The notes under the pieces are model-generated. The model was not told the DNA's origin and did no database searches. It saw only the letters and a program-made list of their open reading frames with translations. A program made the translations under genes and the position numbers. Of a DNA stretch of 40,422 bases, positions 27,266 to 35,897 are shown one piece after another. The first letter of the stretch is position 1. The number at the start of each line of letters is the position of its first letter. The stretch covers positions 1 to 40,422 of the forward strand of contig NZ_JACBGI020000023.1 in the NCBI RefSeq assembly GCF_013391765.2. The letters run 5' to 3'. The stretch is from Thiomicrorhabdus heinhorstiae (GTDB lineage Bacteria > Pseudomonadota > Gammaproteobacteria > Thiomicrospirales > Thiomicrospiraceae).

Positions 27266-28759
27266 CTATAGCTCTTCCCATCCCCCCCAGAAAAGCCAGC
27301 CTTTATATTTGAACCGCGAGACTTCGCAATTCAACCCCTCGTAGGCTTTTTCCCAATCGATGAAAGGTCCGAGAAGAAAGGCAGTCAAACGATCCTGAAA
27401 AGTCATATCGTTCGGATTGCTATGCAAAATATTCTCACAACTCTGATACACGCCGCCGCCTGTGCTTTGCCATAAGCATCGGTCGTTAGTGATATTATCC
27501 GCATCGGTAAATGGAGTGCAAACTCCACTTCGCCCAATATAAGCCGTATCAGAAAACAACACATTCGGATCCGTCACGTCTATCACCAAACCGCTTAGCA
27601 GCCAGCTCAAGATTGATGACAAAGTACTGGCAATATTATTGACCAACCCGCCGCAAGGTTCAGACAACTCTCCCTCCGCATCAAGCAAATCGACCAGATC
27701 CACACTTAAATTGGTCAGGGAACAGCGATATTGGTTACGTCCGTCTGTCGTTGCCGGATCAATATCACTGGCTTGCATAGCAGTACCATCGCTATTTAAA
27801 GCAACCATCTGAGAAGTTGGAGCGAGAAGGTCAAGCAATCCTCCGACCGTATAAAGCACGCCTCCTTCATCATCCAGAGGATCGTCACCATTACTGACCG
27901 TCACATTTTTTTGCGCCAGAACCCGCATAAAATCGGTTTTGGAATAGTTGCCAGCATAAAGCAATCCGAGCAACACACTGGTTTCCGGCGGCGTTTGCCC
28001 GATCCAGCCGGAGTGAAAATCAACCCATGGATATTTTGATATGGAATTGTCCGGGTGGGAGACGTGTGGAGGAACATAGCCGTATTCACAGTAATTCTTC
28101 CGGGCTTCCGAGCCTTTTACCGTAATCGCAATTTTAAACTCGGCTGGTTCGACATCAGGCAACTCGGAAGAGTTAAAGTCTGCATCCAAACAGCTTTGAT
28201 AACGGGTATCGCAATAACAACCGTCGTCATCCTCCATTAAGCCAAATAAAGCTCTACCTTGAGGGACAAAACCGTAAAAGTAGTCGTCGGTCCACAATTG
28301 CACGGCAACCGCGCTAAATTCCGGCGGAGGTTCTGCGGCTTTCGGATTTTCTGCATTGGAACTAAGCGGAATGAAGCAGCTCTCTTTATTGATACTGCTT
28401 GGGTCGGCGCAGACACCTGAATCGGAGAAATTACCGAAAGTGATTTTTCTGCGAATCACTCGATTAGATTCCTCTCCACCCTCGGTGATATAGCCGGAAC
28501 GTATCAGTATCGAGTCTACTACTTGAGCGGTCTGATCAGAAGAGATCACCCCCTCTTCCAGCATTGTTCGAGTAATCGAAAGCTCGGAACGTAGTGCGGT
28601 TTGGGCAATCGTGCGGGCATAATTATCCAGTTCACGGTCGATGATCTTGAGCTTGGCATACTCCATAATCATTCCAAAACCGATAATCGCCGTGATCAGG
28701 CTACTGATAACGAAAAAAGATATTGCGCCTTGTTGACGCTCAAAACTTGATGATCTCAT
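27266..28759 (-). CDS. TadG-like pilus-associated protein, copy 2
   Basis: This 497-residue paralogue matches copy 1 along its whole length. Shared parts are the N-terminal helix and YAKLKIIDRELDNYARTIA region, EPPPEFSAVAVQLWTDDYFY (about 143-162), the CYCDTRYQSC cluster, YPWVDFHSGWIGQTP, and the tail FKYKGWLFWGGWEEL. It lacks most of the Gly/Leu insert of copy 1 (SWLLSGLVIDV instead). The start has AGG about 9 nt upstream. Its upstream 130 nt closely resemble those before copy 1, so gene and leader were duplicated together. A 326-bp gap precedes it, so separate expression from the main Tad transcript is possible. Confidence 0.72.
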   Translation of the reverse strand: MRSSSFERQQGAISFFVISSLITAIIGFGMIMEYAKLKIIDRELDNYARTIAQTALRSELSITRTMLEEGVISSDQTAQVVDSILIRSGYITEGGEESNRVIRRKITFGNFSDSGVCADPSSINKESCFIPLSSNAENPKAAEPPPEFSAVAVQLWTDDYFYGFVPQGRALFGLMEDDDGCYCDTRYQSCLDADFNSSELPDVEPAEFKIAITVKGSEARKNYCEYGYVPPHVSHPDNSISKYPWVDFHSGWIGQTPPETSVLLGLLYAGNYSKTDFMRVLAQKNVTVSNGDDPLDDEGGVLYTVGGLLDLLAPTSQMVALNSDGTAMQASDIDPATTDGRNQYRCSLTNLSVDLVDLLDAEGELSEPCGGLVNNIASTLSSILSWLLSGLVIDVTDPNVLFSDTAYIGRSGVCTPFTDADNITNDRCLWQSTGGGVYQSCENILHSNPNDMTFQDRLTAFLLGPFIDWEKAYEGLNCEVSRFKYKGWLFWGGWEEL

Positions 28760-29085
28760 GGCAACTTACCTATTCGGTTATCGAATATTGCACCATGTCA
28801 GAATCTAAGAAAATACACTTAAGGAATTGACTCTCATAGCTCATTAACTTCGGCAAAATAATCAAGATAACTCACACCATCCCAGCCTTGCCTCCAAGTC
28901 CCCTTGGAAATTCAGCGCTTACAATTATGACCGATCCCTGGTGTAGGTATTAACGGGCCTTACATCCTTTTAAACCCTCACAAAGATTCCCGGACAAATC
29001 ACTTAAGGGAAATCATTTTATGTATCGGCCGAAATAGTAATTTTTTAACCTGATTTTTTAAGAACCATCTTTTAACGACTTATGC
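28760..29085. other. 326-bp intergenic region between two tadG-like genes
   Basis: No gene is supported. The half nearest the copy 2 start (about 28760-28893) is a close duplicate of the leader before copy 1 (about 27026-27159). The remaining half has no counterpart and no convincing terminator or promoter. Short open stretches inside the duplicated part differ between the copies at codon positions 1 and 2 and are interrupted, arguing against a peptide. Confidence 0.6.
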
Positions 29086-30762
29086 CTATAACTCTTCCCA
29101 TCCTCCCCAGAAAAGCCAACCCTTATATTTAAAATGGGACACCTCGCAATCCAAACTCTCATAAGAAGCATTCCAATCGGTCAAAGGCCCCAGTAAAAAA
29201 GCCGTCAGACGCTCGCCAAAACTCATTACCTTATCATTCGGCATGCTGGACATAATCGCTCTACAACTTTGATATTCGATACCATTATGCAGGCAACTAC
29301 CCGGATTCAGACTATCTTCATCCGTTCCGTAGATACACACTCCCGAACGTCCAATATAGACTGGATCACTTACGACTACATCAGGATCCAGCAGATCATC
29401 AAGAATTTGAGTCAGGCCGTCGACACCAAGAAAACCTAGCAACCCATCTAAACCAAGCGGTTTTAATAGAAGACCGCCCAAAAGGTTAAACAGTGGACTT
29501 GTGAGAGCATCTAAAACGCCTAAAATTTGCGAAACTGGTGCATCACAATCCATTGCCAGTGCATTTTGCTGCAAACCTAAAAAACCGGTTAAAAAATTCA
29601 GAATCGATAAATCAACACCGGCATTCACCAATGAGCATTTATATTGATAGCCATTATTGGGCAGTTCAGATTTTTGCTCAATTGACATTGATGGCTGATC
29701 CAGACGGGAATACAGTAAAGAAGAACCTGTATTAGGATTTAAAATATCCAACAAATCAGTTACGGTTGGAATCAGTCCCGTCGTATCGTAGAGCATATCC
29801 ACGCCTTCGTTAACATAAACGGGTTTTTGCTCCAAAACATGATCGAAATCGACTTGAGAATATCCCGAGGCGTAAACCAAGTTCAACAACCAGCCGTTAT
29901 CTTTGGCATTAGGGACATTTCCAACCCAACCTTGCTTATTGGCAAAACTGATATAGGGATACTTACTTGTTGATGCATCCACCGGACTGGTGGTGGTATA
30001 ACCGTATTCACAGTAATTTTTTCGCGCTTCAGAATTTGGGACTGAAATGGCTTGTGCAATGGCATTCGCCTCCGAAGGTGTAATCGAATGCCCCGTAACT
30101 GGTTTTAAATTTAATATATCCAATATATCGCGGGTGACATGCGGCCTTAACGCTTTAGCTATCTCAACTTTGGATAAGTCTCCGCTAACGCAAGACTCAT
30201 AGCGCGTATCGCAATAACACCCTTCTTGATCATCGGTCATACCGTATAAGGCACGACCCTGGGGAACAAAGCCGTAAAAGTCATCGTCGGTCCACAGCTG
30301 AACCGCTACCGCGCTGAACTCAGGCGGAGGTTCTACCGCTTTCGGGTTCTCGGCATTGGAATCCAGGGGAATAAAACAATCCTGATTATTCCCGGCATTC
30401 GGGTTTCGGCAAGCATCCGAATCAGAAAAATTACCGAAAGTAATCTTTTTATGAATTTCACGATTACCGTTCTCTCCTCCGTCAAGCACATAACCCGACT
30501 GAGCTAATACGGCATTGGTCACCAGATCGGTCTGCGCTGAAGAAATCTTTTTTTCGTCCAGCATCTTTTTGGTGATCGCCAACTCTGATCTCAAGGCGGT
30601 TTCGGCAATCGTGCGCGCATAGTTATCCAGCTCACGATCAACAATCTTGAGTTTGGCGTACTCCATAATCAGGCCGAACCCGATAATTGCTGTCATCATG
30701 GTTCCGATGACGATGAAAGTCGCCGCCCCTTTTTGGCGATTTAAACTGGATGTTTTCATCAC
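29086..30762 (-). CDS. TadG-like pilus-associated protein, copy 3 (most divergent)
   Basis: The 558-residue paralogue keeps the TadE/G-like N-terminus (RQKGAATFIVIGTMMTAIIG, then EYAKLKIVDRELDNYARTIAE), EPPPEFSAVAVQLWTDDDFY, the CYCDTRYESC cluster and the tail FKYKGWLFWGGWEEL. It has its own inserts: SKVEIAKALRPHVTRDILD (about 195-213) and a long Leu/Gly stretch around 400-440. Its ATG overlaps the tadD stop (ATGA), so it is translationally coupled to the core pilus operon; this marks it as the probable ancestral TadG, with copies 1 and 2 added behind it. The predicted single anchor plus large exported domain suggest an accessory or tip role; function is inferred. Confidence 0.75.
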   Translation of the reverse strand: MMKTSSLNRQKGAATFIVIGTMMTAIIGFGLIMEYAKLKIVDRELDNYARTIAETALRSELAITKKMLDEKKISSAQTDLVTNAVLAQSGYVLDGGENGNREIHKKITFGNFSDSDACRNPNAGNNQDCFIPLDSNAENPKAVEPPPEFSAVAVQLWTDDDFYGFVPQGRALYGMTDDQEGCYCDTRYESCVSGDLSKVEIAKALRPHVTRDILDILNLKPVTGHSITPSEANAIAQAISVPNSEARKNYCEYGYTTTSPVDASTSKYPYISFANKQGWVGNVPNAKDNGWLLNLVYASGYSQVDFDHVLEQKPVYVNEGVDMLYDTTGLIPTVTDLLDILNPNTGSSLLYSRLDQPSMSIEQKSELPNNGYQYKCSLVNAGVDLSILNFLTGFLGLQQNALAMDCDAPVSQILGVLDALTSPLFNLLGGLLLKPLGLDGLLGFLGVDGLTQILDDLLDPDVVVSDPVYIGRSGVCIYGTDEDSLNPGSCLHNGIEYQSCRAIMSSMPNDKVMSFGERLTAFLLGPLTDWNASYESLDCEVSHFKYKGWLFWGGWEEL

Positions 30763-31382
30763 TTCCTACCTGTTAGCCCGTCCAACAAAATCAGGTTATT
30801 AAGCGCTTTACTATTCAGAGGATCTCGGTGCAAGGCTTGCTTAAAATAACTCCTCGCTTCGTCATAGTGCTTTTGCAACAATGCCGAGAATCCCAAATTG
30901 TTTAACGCCGACACTTCACGTTCAGCGACACCGCTCGATAACCACGTATGATAAATACTATCGGCGGTCTGATAATTTCCTTGAACCAATGCTACTTGCG
31001 CATAACCGGCCTCATCATCAACAGTCTTGCCAGGCAACTGATTGACTTCGCGCCAAGCCAAAAGAGCCAACTGACGCTTGTCCTGTCCTTCGTAGGCTTT
31101 TGCCAACAGACGGTAAGTTCTCAATTGATCTGAAGTGGTCTTACGAATTTTCTGCAACATCTCTTCGGCACGTTCATAATGCTGACGAGTAATTTCCAGC
31201 TCAATCAAATCCAAGGCAAACTTTTCCTCCTGTTCGGAGGTCAATTCCGTCGCCAAAGGCGTCTGCTGCGTCGAGAATTTAGCGTAATTCAGATCATTCT
31301 TCTGAGAAGTCGATGCCGTCGTACATGCATTCAACAACAACAGAGCAAACGCAATAACAGGGAGTTTGTTGCTTAACTGCAT
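30759..31382 (-). CDS. tadD: TadD-like TPR lipoprotein
   Basis: TadD lipoproteins help assemble the outer-membrane part of the Flp pilus. From the ATG at 31382 the 207-residue protein has a lipoprotein signal peptide ending LLLLNAC, lipidation Cys20. TPR-like helical repeats follow; the clearest are LRTYRLLAKAYEGQDKRQLA and ALNNLGFSALLQKHYDEARS. An upstream in-frame Met at 31421 would put 13 charged residues before the signal peptide and overlap tadC, so it is rejected. The start is one base after the tadC stop, and the stop overlaps the tadG-like copy 3 start by 4 bp. Confidence 0.85.
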   Translation of the reverse strand: MQLSNKLPVIAFALLLLNACTTASTSQKNDLNYAKFSTQQTPLATELTSEQEEKFALDLIELEITRQHYERAEEMLQKIRKTTSDQLRTYRLLAKAYEGQDKRQLALLAWREVNQLPGKTVDDEAGYAQVALVQGNYQTADSIYHTWLSSGVAEREVSALNNLGFSALLQKHYDEARSYFKQALHRDPLNSKALNNLILLDGLTGRK

Positions 31383-31383
31383 G

Positions 31384-32274
31384 CTATAGCCCTCGACCCA
31401 GAGCGACCATTCGTTCGCCAAGCAATAGAATCAGATAAGGCGCCAGTAGAAACGGCATAATGACCATCGCCATCTTGGCAGAAGTTTTTGCCGCCTTCTC
31501 TTCCATCTGAGACTCACGATTCTGGTACATGCGCCGAGAAAACTCGTTCAAGGCATCACTAATCGAGCTCCCCATTTTCTCGTTCTGAATCAGCACTTGA
31601 ACAAGGCCTTCGATTTCTCGAGTCGGATTACGTATTGCAAACTGTCTCAAAGCATCCTGACGAGGAACCCCAATCTTTATCTGATCCAATAAAAATTCAA
31701 ACTCGTAACAAATCTCCGGCTGAAGTTCTTTCAACTCTTCGGAAACCCGCTTGATCGACCCCAGATAACTCAGACCCGAGTTCATACTCACATTGGTCAT
31801 ATCCAAAAAATCCGGAAGCGATTCACTGATACGGCTAAGTCTTTTATTCGCCAATCCCTTCAAAAGCCATTCGGGAAGCAACAGCAAAATCAGGGGGACA
31901 AAAAAGATAACAGGCGAAACCGCAAACAAAGCCCAAATGAATAGAGCGATCAAAAGCGAAACCAGCACCAGGGCGAACTTGATAAAAAAGTAGGCACCGA
32001 TATAACGTTCATTTCGGAATCCGGCACTCACCAGCATTCTTTGCGTTTTTTCAATCTCTCTGGTACTTCTTGGACCCAAAGCCCGGCCAAGGCTACACCA
32101 CCAGCAACGCTCACTGGATACATGCTCGATATGCAGCTCTTGGCCAAGGCCGATACGGCTTTTAACTCTCTCCATTTGCAAGTGCTGATTACGGCGTTCC
32201 TGGAGAGCTTTAAGCAAAATCCAACTACTCAAAAAAATCAATACTGCAACACCGAATAACAATAGATACAACAT
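31384..32274 (-). CDS. tadC: Tad pilus inner-membrane platform protein TadC
   Basis: The 296-residue T2SS-F family protein pairs with TadB to form the platform driven by TadA. Hydrophobic segments lie near the N-terminus (residues 2-22), the middle (about 108-145) and the C-terminus (about 268-288). The cytoplasmic T2SSF region reads LPDFLDMTNVSMNSGLSYLGSIKRV (starting about 157) through VQVLIQNEKMGSSISDALNEF. It starts 2 bp after tadB, and tadD follows 1 bp after its stop. Confidence 0.9.
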   Translation of the reverse strand: MLYLLLFGVAVLIFLSSWILLKALQERRNQHLQMERVKSRIGLGQELHIEHVSSERCWWCSLGRALGPRSTREIEKTQRMLVSAGFRNERYIGAYFFIKFALVLVSLLIALFIWALFAVSPVIFFVPLILLLLPEWLLKGLANKRLSRISESLPDFLDMTNVSMNSGLSYLGSIKRVSEELKELQPEICYEFEFLLDQIKIGVPRQDALRQFAIRNPTREIEGLVQVLIQNEKMGSSISDALNEFSRRMYQNRESQMEEKAAKTSAKMAMVIMPFLLAPYLILLLGERMVALGRGL

Positions 32275-32276
32275 AG

Positions 32277-33224
32277 TTAGAACCTCAAGCGCAGCATATA
32301 ACGCAAAATCAAAGCACCGGTGAAGATCAACGCAAACGAGATCGCGAATAATTGAATCCCAAGAGGATCATTCAAGAAAAAATGCAATGACGGACGGTCG
32401 AAAAGGAATTTATACGCAACATACAGCACCGGTGCCCCACCGATAAACCAGGCCGTCATCCGTGATTCAGCCGTCAGCGTTTTTAATTTATTTTGGAAAA
32501 CTTCACGACGGCGCATCAGGCGGGCCAATTCGCGCAAAATATTTGATAGCTGACCACCGGTTTCACGCTGGATAATTAAAGTCATAACAAAGAACTGTGC
32601 TTCCGGCAGATCAACCCGTCGCTGAAACTCGCGAAGAACTTCGCGCATACTAATCCCCAACGCCAGCTGCTTATGAACTTCGCGCATTTCCTCGGCCAAG
32701 GGGCCGGTCATGTCCTGCCCCAATGCTCCGATGGCTCCATCCACGCCGTAACCGGAATTCAGAGAACGAACGATGGCTTCAAGCATCTCCGGAAATTGAG
32801 AGCGTAATTCCGTTTGGCGCTGATTAATTTTGACATACAGATAAATAATCGGCAGTATCGGCAGAATCACCGCTAGAAACAAAGAGTTTCCATCCAGCTG
32901 ATCGGTTTGCAACTGCTTGATTAACAAAGCGAAAGCAACCAGAATCAAAACCGCTTCCAGAATCAACAGGCGAATAGTCTGTTTTTTATCTACAATACCG
33001 GCTTGTTTGAATTTATCGCTGACCCATATGAACCAAGGACTCTGTTGCTGTTGTAGCAGCTGTTCCTTAAAACTCAAAACTTCGTTCGGCTCCAAACCAA
33101 CCCGACGCTTCATTACGGATAATAGACGTGATCGCTCATAACGGCGGCCCCACGCCATACCGAGACTAAGAATCAAAAACGGTAAACCGATCGCCACCGC
33201 AATACCGACAAACGCCCAATCCAT
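32277..33224 (-). CDS. tadB: Tad pilus inner-membrane platform protein TadB
   Basis: This 315-residue T2SS-F domain protein has an N-terminal membrane segment (about 3-23), a central hydrophobic pair (about 85-135), then the T2SSF region FPEMLEAIVRSLNSGYGVDGAI (starting about 145) and QRETGGQLSNILRELARLMR. A C-terminal membrane segment follows. Order tadA-tadB-tadC with no gaps (its ATG directly follows the tadA stop) separates it from TadC. Confidence 0.9.
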   Translation of the reverse strand: MDWAFVGIAVAIGLPFLILSLGMAWGRRYERSRLLSVMKRRVGLEPNEVLSFKEQLLQQQQSPWFIWVSDKFKQAGIVDKKQTIRLLILEAVLILVAFALLIKQLQTDQLDGNSLFLAVILPILPIIYLYVKINQRQTELRSQFPEMLEAIVRSLNSGYGVDGAIGALGQDMTGPLAEEMREVHKQLALGISMREVLREFQRRVDLPEAQFFVMTLIIQRETGGQLSNILRELARLMRRREVFQNKLKTLTAESRMTAWFIGGAPVLYVAYKFLFDRPSLHFFLNDPLGIQLFAISFALIFTGALILRYMLRLRF

Positions 33225-34640
33225 TTAAACCACTTCCTGAATGAAATTAAACAAACTTTCATTAAGTTGATAACCGAAAGATTCACACTTCTTACCGCAT
33301 TTAGGACGAATACCGATGGCTTTAAAGCGATTAATGATCACGCCGGTAATCGGATCTGGTGTCGCCTCGAATACGAATAACTCCTGCAGAACGACATTCT
33401 CATTCTCGACACCGATAATCTCGGTGACGGACTCAACACGTCGCTTACCGTCCTTACCACGTTTAACGAAAATGATAAGATCGATCGCGCTGGCAATCTG
33501 CTTGCGAATCGATTCGGCAGGAATATCAACCCCACTAAGGTTGATCATCAGCTCCAAACGTGAGATGCAGTCTCGCGGACTGTTGGCGTGAAGCGTCGCT
33601 AAGGAGCCTTCATGCCCCGTGTTCATTGCCTGGAGCATATCCAAGACTTCGCCACCACGAACCTCACCCAAAACGATTCGGTCCGGTCGCATACGAAGGG
33701 CATTCTTCAATAATTCACGCTGAGTGACCTCACCGACACCCTCGGCATTCGGCGGTCTGGTTTCCAGACGAACGACATGCGGCTGCTGCATTCTCAGTTC
33801 GGCGCTATCCTCGATGGTAACAGTACGCTCACCAAAGGGAATCAAGCCCGAAAGCATATTCAACGTCGTCGTTTTCCCGGAACCGGTACCACCGCAAACA
33901 ATGATATTCATCCCCGATTTAACCGCCACGTCCAGGAATTGGAACATCTGCTCGGTCATGGAACCGAAGGAGATCAAATCCTTAGCTCTTAAATGCTGTT
34001 CGGGGAAGCGACGAATGGAAACACTGATACCATCAACTGCCAGAGGAGGAATAATAATGTTAATCCGCGATCCATCCGGCAAACGGGCGTCAACCAAAGG
34101 GGAAGATTCGTCGACACGACGCCCGGTGGTATAGAGCATGCGATCAACCTTATTACGCAGGTGCTCTTCACTGATGAAACTAACGTCGGTTAATTCAAGC
34201 TGCCCACCGCGTTCGATATAAATTTGGTTATAACCGTTAATCAGAATATCCGACACGGTCGGATCGGCCATCAGAGGCTCAATCGGCCCTAGACCATAAA
34301 TTTCATCCAGTAATTCAATGCCGAGCTGTCTAACCTCGAGCTCGGACAAGGGGTATCCGATTTCCGCAGCATTTTCACGAACCAAAGCTTCAAGACGCGG
34401 TCTTAATTCCTGACGGGTTTCCTGACTGTTCGCCTGATAGAAGGCTTCATCTTCAGCCGCTTTTTTCTGACAGCGACTTTTGATTTCCATAAAGGTCGAA
34501 TTTTTACCCAGGCTGGCTGCTTTCAAACTCTCAGCAGTATGCTTAACTTTCTCTTCGACTTCACCGTCGTCGTTGATAACCGTCTCGGACGCAACCTGTA
34601 CCCTCTGTTCCGCTCTACGCAATCGCTCTCGAATACTCAT
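33225..34640 (-). CDS. tadA: Tad/Flp pilus assembly ATPase TadA (CpaF)
   Basis: This 471-residue hexameric secretion ATPase powers Flp pilus extension and, in some species, retraction. Walker A is GGTGSGKTTT (250-259), the Asp box EDSAEL (277-282), Walker B RIVLGEVRGGE (321-331) and the His box TGHEGSLATLHAN (341-353). An N-terminal domain with the CpaF-typical GLGPIEPLMADPTVSDILING precedes them. The C-terminus is unusual: after GIRP it has KCGKKC (Cys448, Cys452) and a FNFIQEVV tail. It lies 3 bp after tadZ and immediately before tadB. Confidence 0.95.
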   Translation of the reverse strand: MSIRERLRRAEQRVQVASETVINDDGEVEEKVKHTAESLKAASLGKNSTFMEIKSRCQKKAAEDEAFYQANSQETRQELRPRLEALVRENAAEIGYPLSELEVRQLGIELLDEIYGLGPIEPLMADPTVSDILINGYNQIYIERGGQLELTDVSFISEEHLRNKVDRMLYTTGRRVDESSPLVDARLPDGSRINIIIPPLAVDGISVSIRRFPEQHLRAKDLISFGSMTEQMFQFLDVAVKSGMNIIVCGGTGSGKTTTLNMLSGLIPFGERTVTIEDSAELRMQQPHVVRLETRPPNAEGVGEVTQRELLKNALRMRPDRIVLGEVRGGEVLDMLQAMNTGHEGSLATLHANSPRDCISRLELMINLSGVDIPAESIRKQIASAIDLIIFVKRGKDGKRRVESVTEIIGVENENVVLQELFVFEATPDPITGVIINRFKAIGIRPKCGKKCESFGYQLNESLFNFIQEVV

Positions 34641-34643
34641 GAC

Positions 34644-35897
34644 TTACACCGCCGCTTTCTGTTTCTCGTCTCCGGACTCTAACAAGCGTTTTGCCGGCAT
34701 CTTGTCCAAAAGCTGCTTGAACATACCTCGTGCCTGACGCGTAAACACCGGTTCTTTATCCACTTCTAATTTAACGCTGCCGTTATGCAACATATTGGCT
34801 ATGTTCCATAGCTGCTTATTCACCACTGACTCGGGCTTGTAAGCGGAAATCAACTTGCCTTCTTTCAATGAATTGGTAAATCCTTCGTAGTCGTTGGCAA
34901 CTTTCGCCACAACATCGACATCAAACGATTCGACAACATCGTCAAGCATGTGATCATCCTGGCTGGTACTGCGGTTCACAATCAACTTGATGGTTTCACG
35001 CAAATAACCAAGCTTCTGAGTCAACTGCAGCGCCGTATTTACCGCACGGAACGAAGACAGGGAAGGCTCCGCCACCAGAACAATATTGTCCGACTCATCC
35101 AAACAACTCAGAGTGATATCCGACAGATCACTGGCACAATCGATCACCACATGATCGTAGTAACGACGCAGAGCCTGAATAATCGTTTTAATCAAATCTC
35201 CGGAAATACTCTCCAATTCACTGACTTCCGTCGGCAAACTTAAAATATACAGACCGGATTCATGGCGACTCAGAGACTTATAAATCAGGTTTTCGTCAAA
35301 GCGCTTCAAGTTATAGACAAAATCCGTCAGGGAATATAAACGACGCCCTTCCATATTCAAATACAAGGCGGTATCGCCTAAAGGCATATTCAAATCGACA
35401 AGAACCGTACGGCCCTTAGTGATTTCGTTTAAATTCGCCGCAATATTCGTTGCGACAGCCGTGCAACCAACTCCGCCTTTCAGGCTGAAAAACGTTGAGA
35501 TAATACCGTTTTTGCCCTGTCTGCGACGATCCTGCATATGCAATATAGACAAGATCTGGAACACTTCGTCCGGGCATTCGATAAAGCCTTGAACCCCTTG
35601 GTGACTGGCGGCAATAATAAAATCTGCATTCTTTTCTTTCAGAAGGATGTAAATCGATACTCCGCGAGCCAGGGTCAAAATTTGGTTCACTCGTTCTAAA
35701 ACGTTGGTGTCGTCCCCCTGGTATTCCAAGAAAACCAGTCCGATATTTTCCGGCCAGATGTGAGGCACCTCGTGCATCACTTCCAGCGAATACTTTGACA
35801 TAATGGCAAGGTTAACCGCTTCCTGAAGATCCTTGTCTCCGCCAAAATAGAGGCAAGGTTTTAACGTAAGCGACCCGGTTGAAAGCGCTGCACTCAT
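34644..35897 (-). CDS. tadZ: Pilus localisation protein TadZ/CpaE
   Basis: TadZ is a ParA/MinD-like ATPase that places the Tad machine, often at a pole. The 417 residues have an atypical receiver-like N-terminus (about 12-125, with EYQGDDTNVLERV) and a MinD-like domain. The deviant Walker A is SLKGGVGCTAVATNIAANL (about 138-156), followed by VLVDLNMPLGDTALYLN (about 165-181) and HVVIDCASDLSDITL (about 243-257). The phospho-acceptor Asp region is degenerate, as usual in TadZ. GGAG lies 8 nt before the ATG, which shares one base with the rcpA stop. Confidence 0.9.
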   Translation of the reverse strand: MSAALSTGSLTLKPCLYFGGDKDLQEAVNLAIMSKYSLEVMHEVPHIWPENIGLVFLEYQGDDTNVLERVNQILTLARGVSIYILLKEKNADFIIAASHQGVQGFIECPDEVFQILSILHMQDRRRQGKNGIISTFFSLKGGVGCTAVATNIAANLNEITKGRTVLVDLNMPLGDTALYLNMEGRRLYSLTDFVYNLKRFDENLIYKSLSRHESGLYILSLPTEVSELESISGDLIKTIIQALRRYYDHVVIDCASDLSDITLSCLDESDNIVLVAEPSLSSFRAVNTALQLTQKLGYLRETIKLIVNRSTSQDDHMLDDVVESFDVDVVAKVANDYEGFTNSLKEGKLISAYKPESVVNKQLWNIANMLHNGSVKLEVDKEPVFTRQARGMFKQLLDKMPAKRLLESGDEKQKAAV

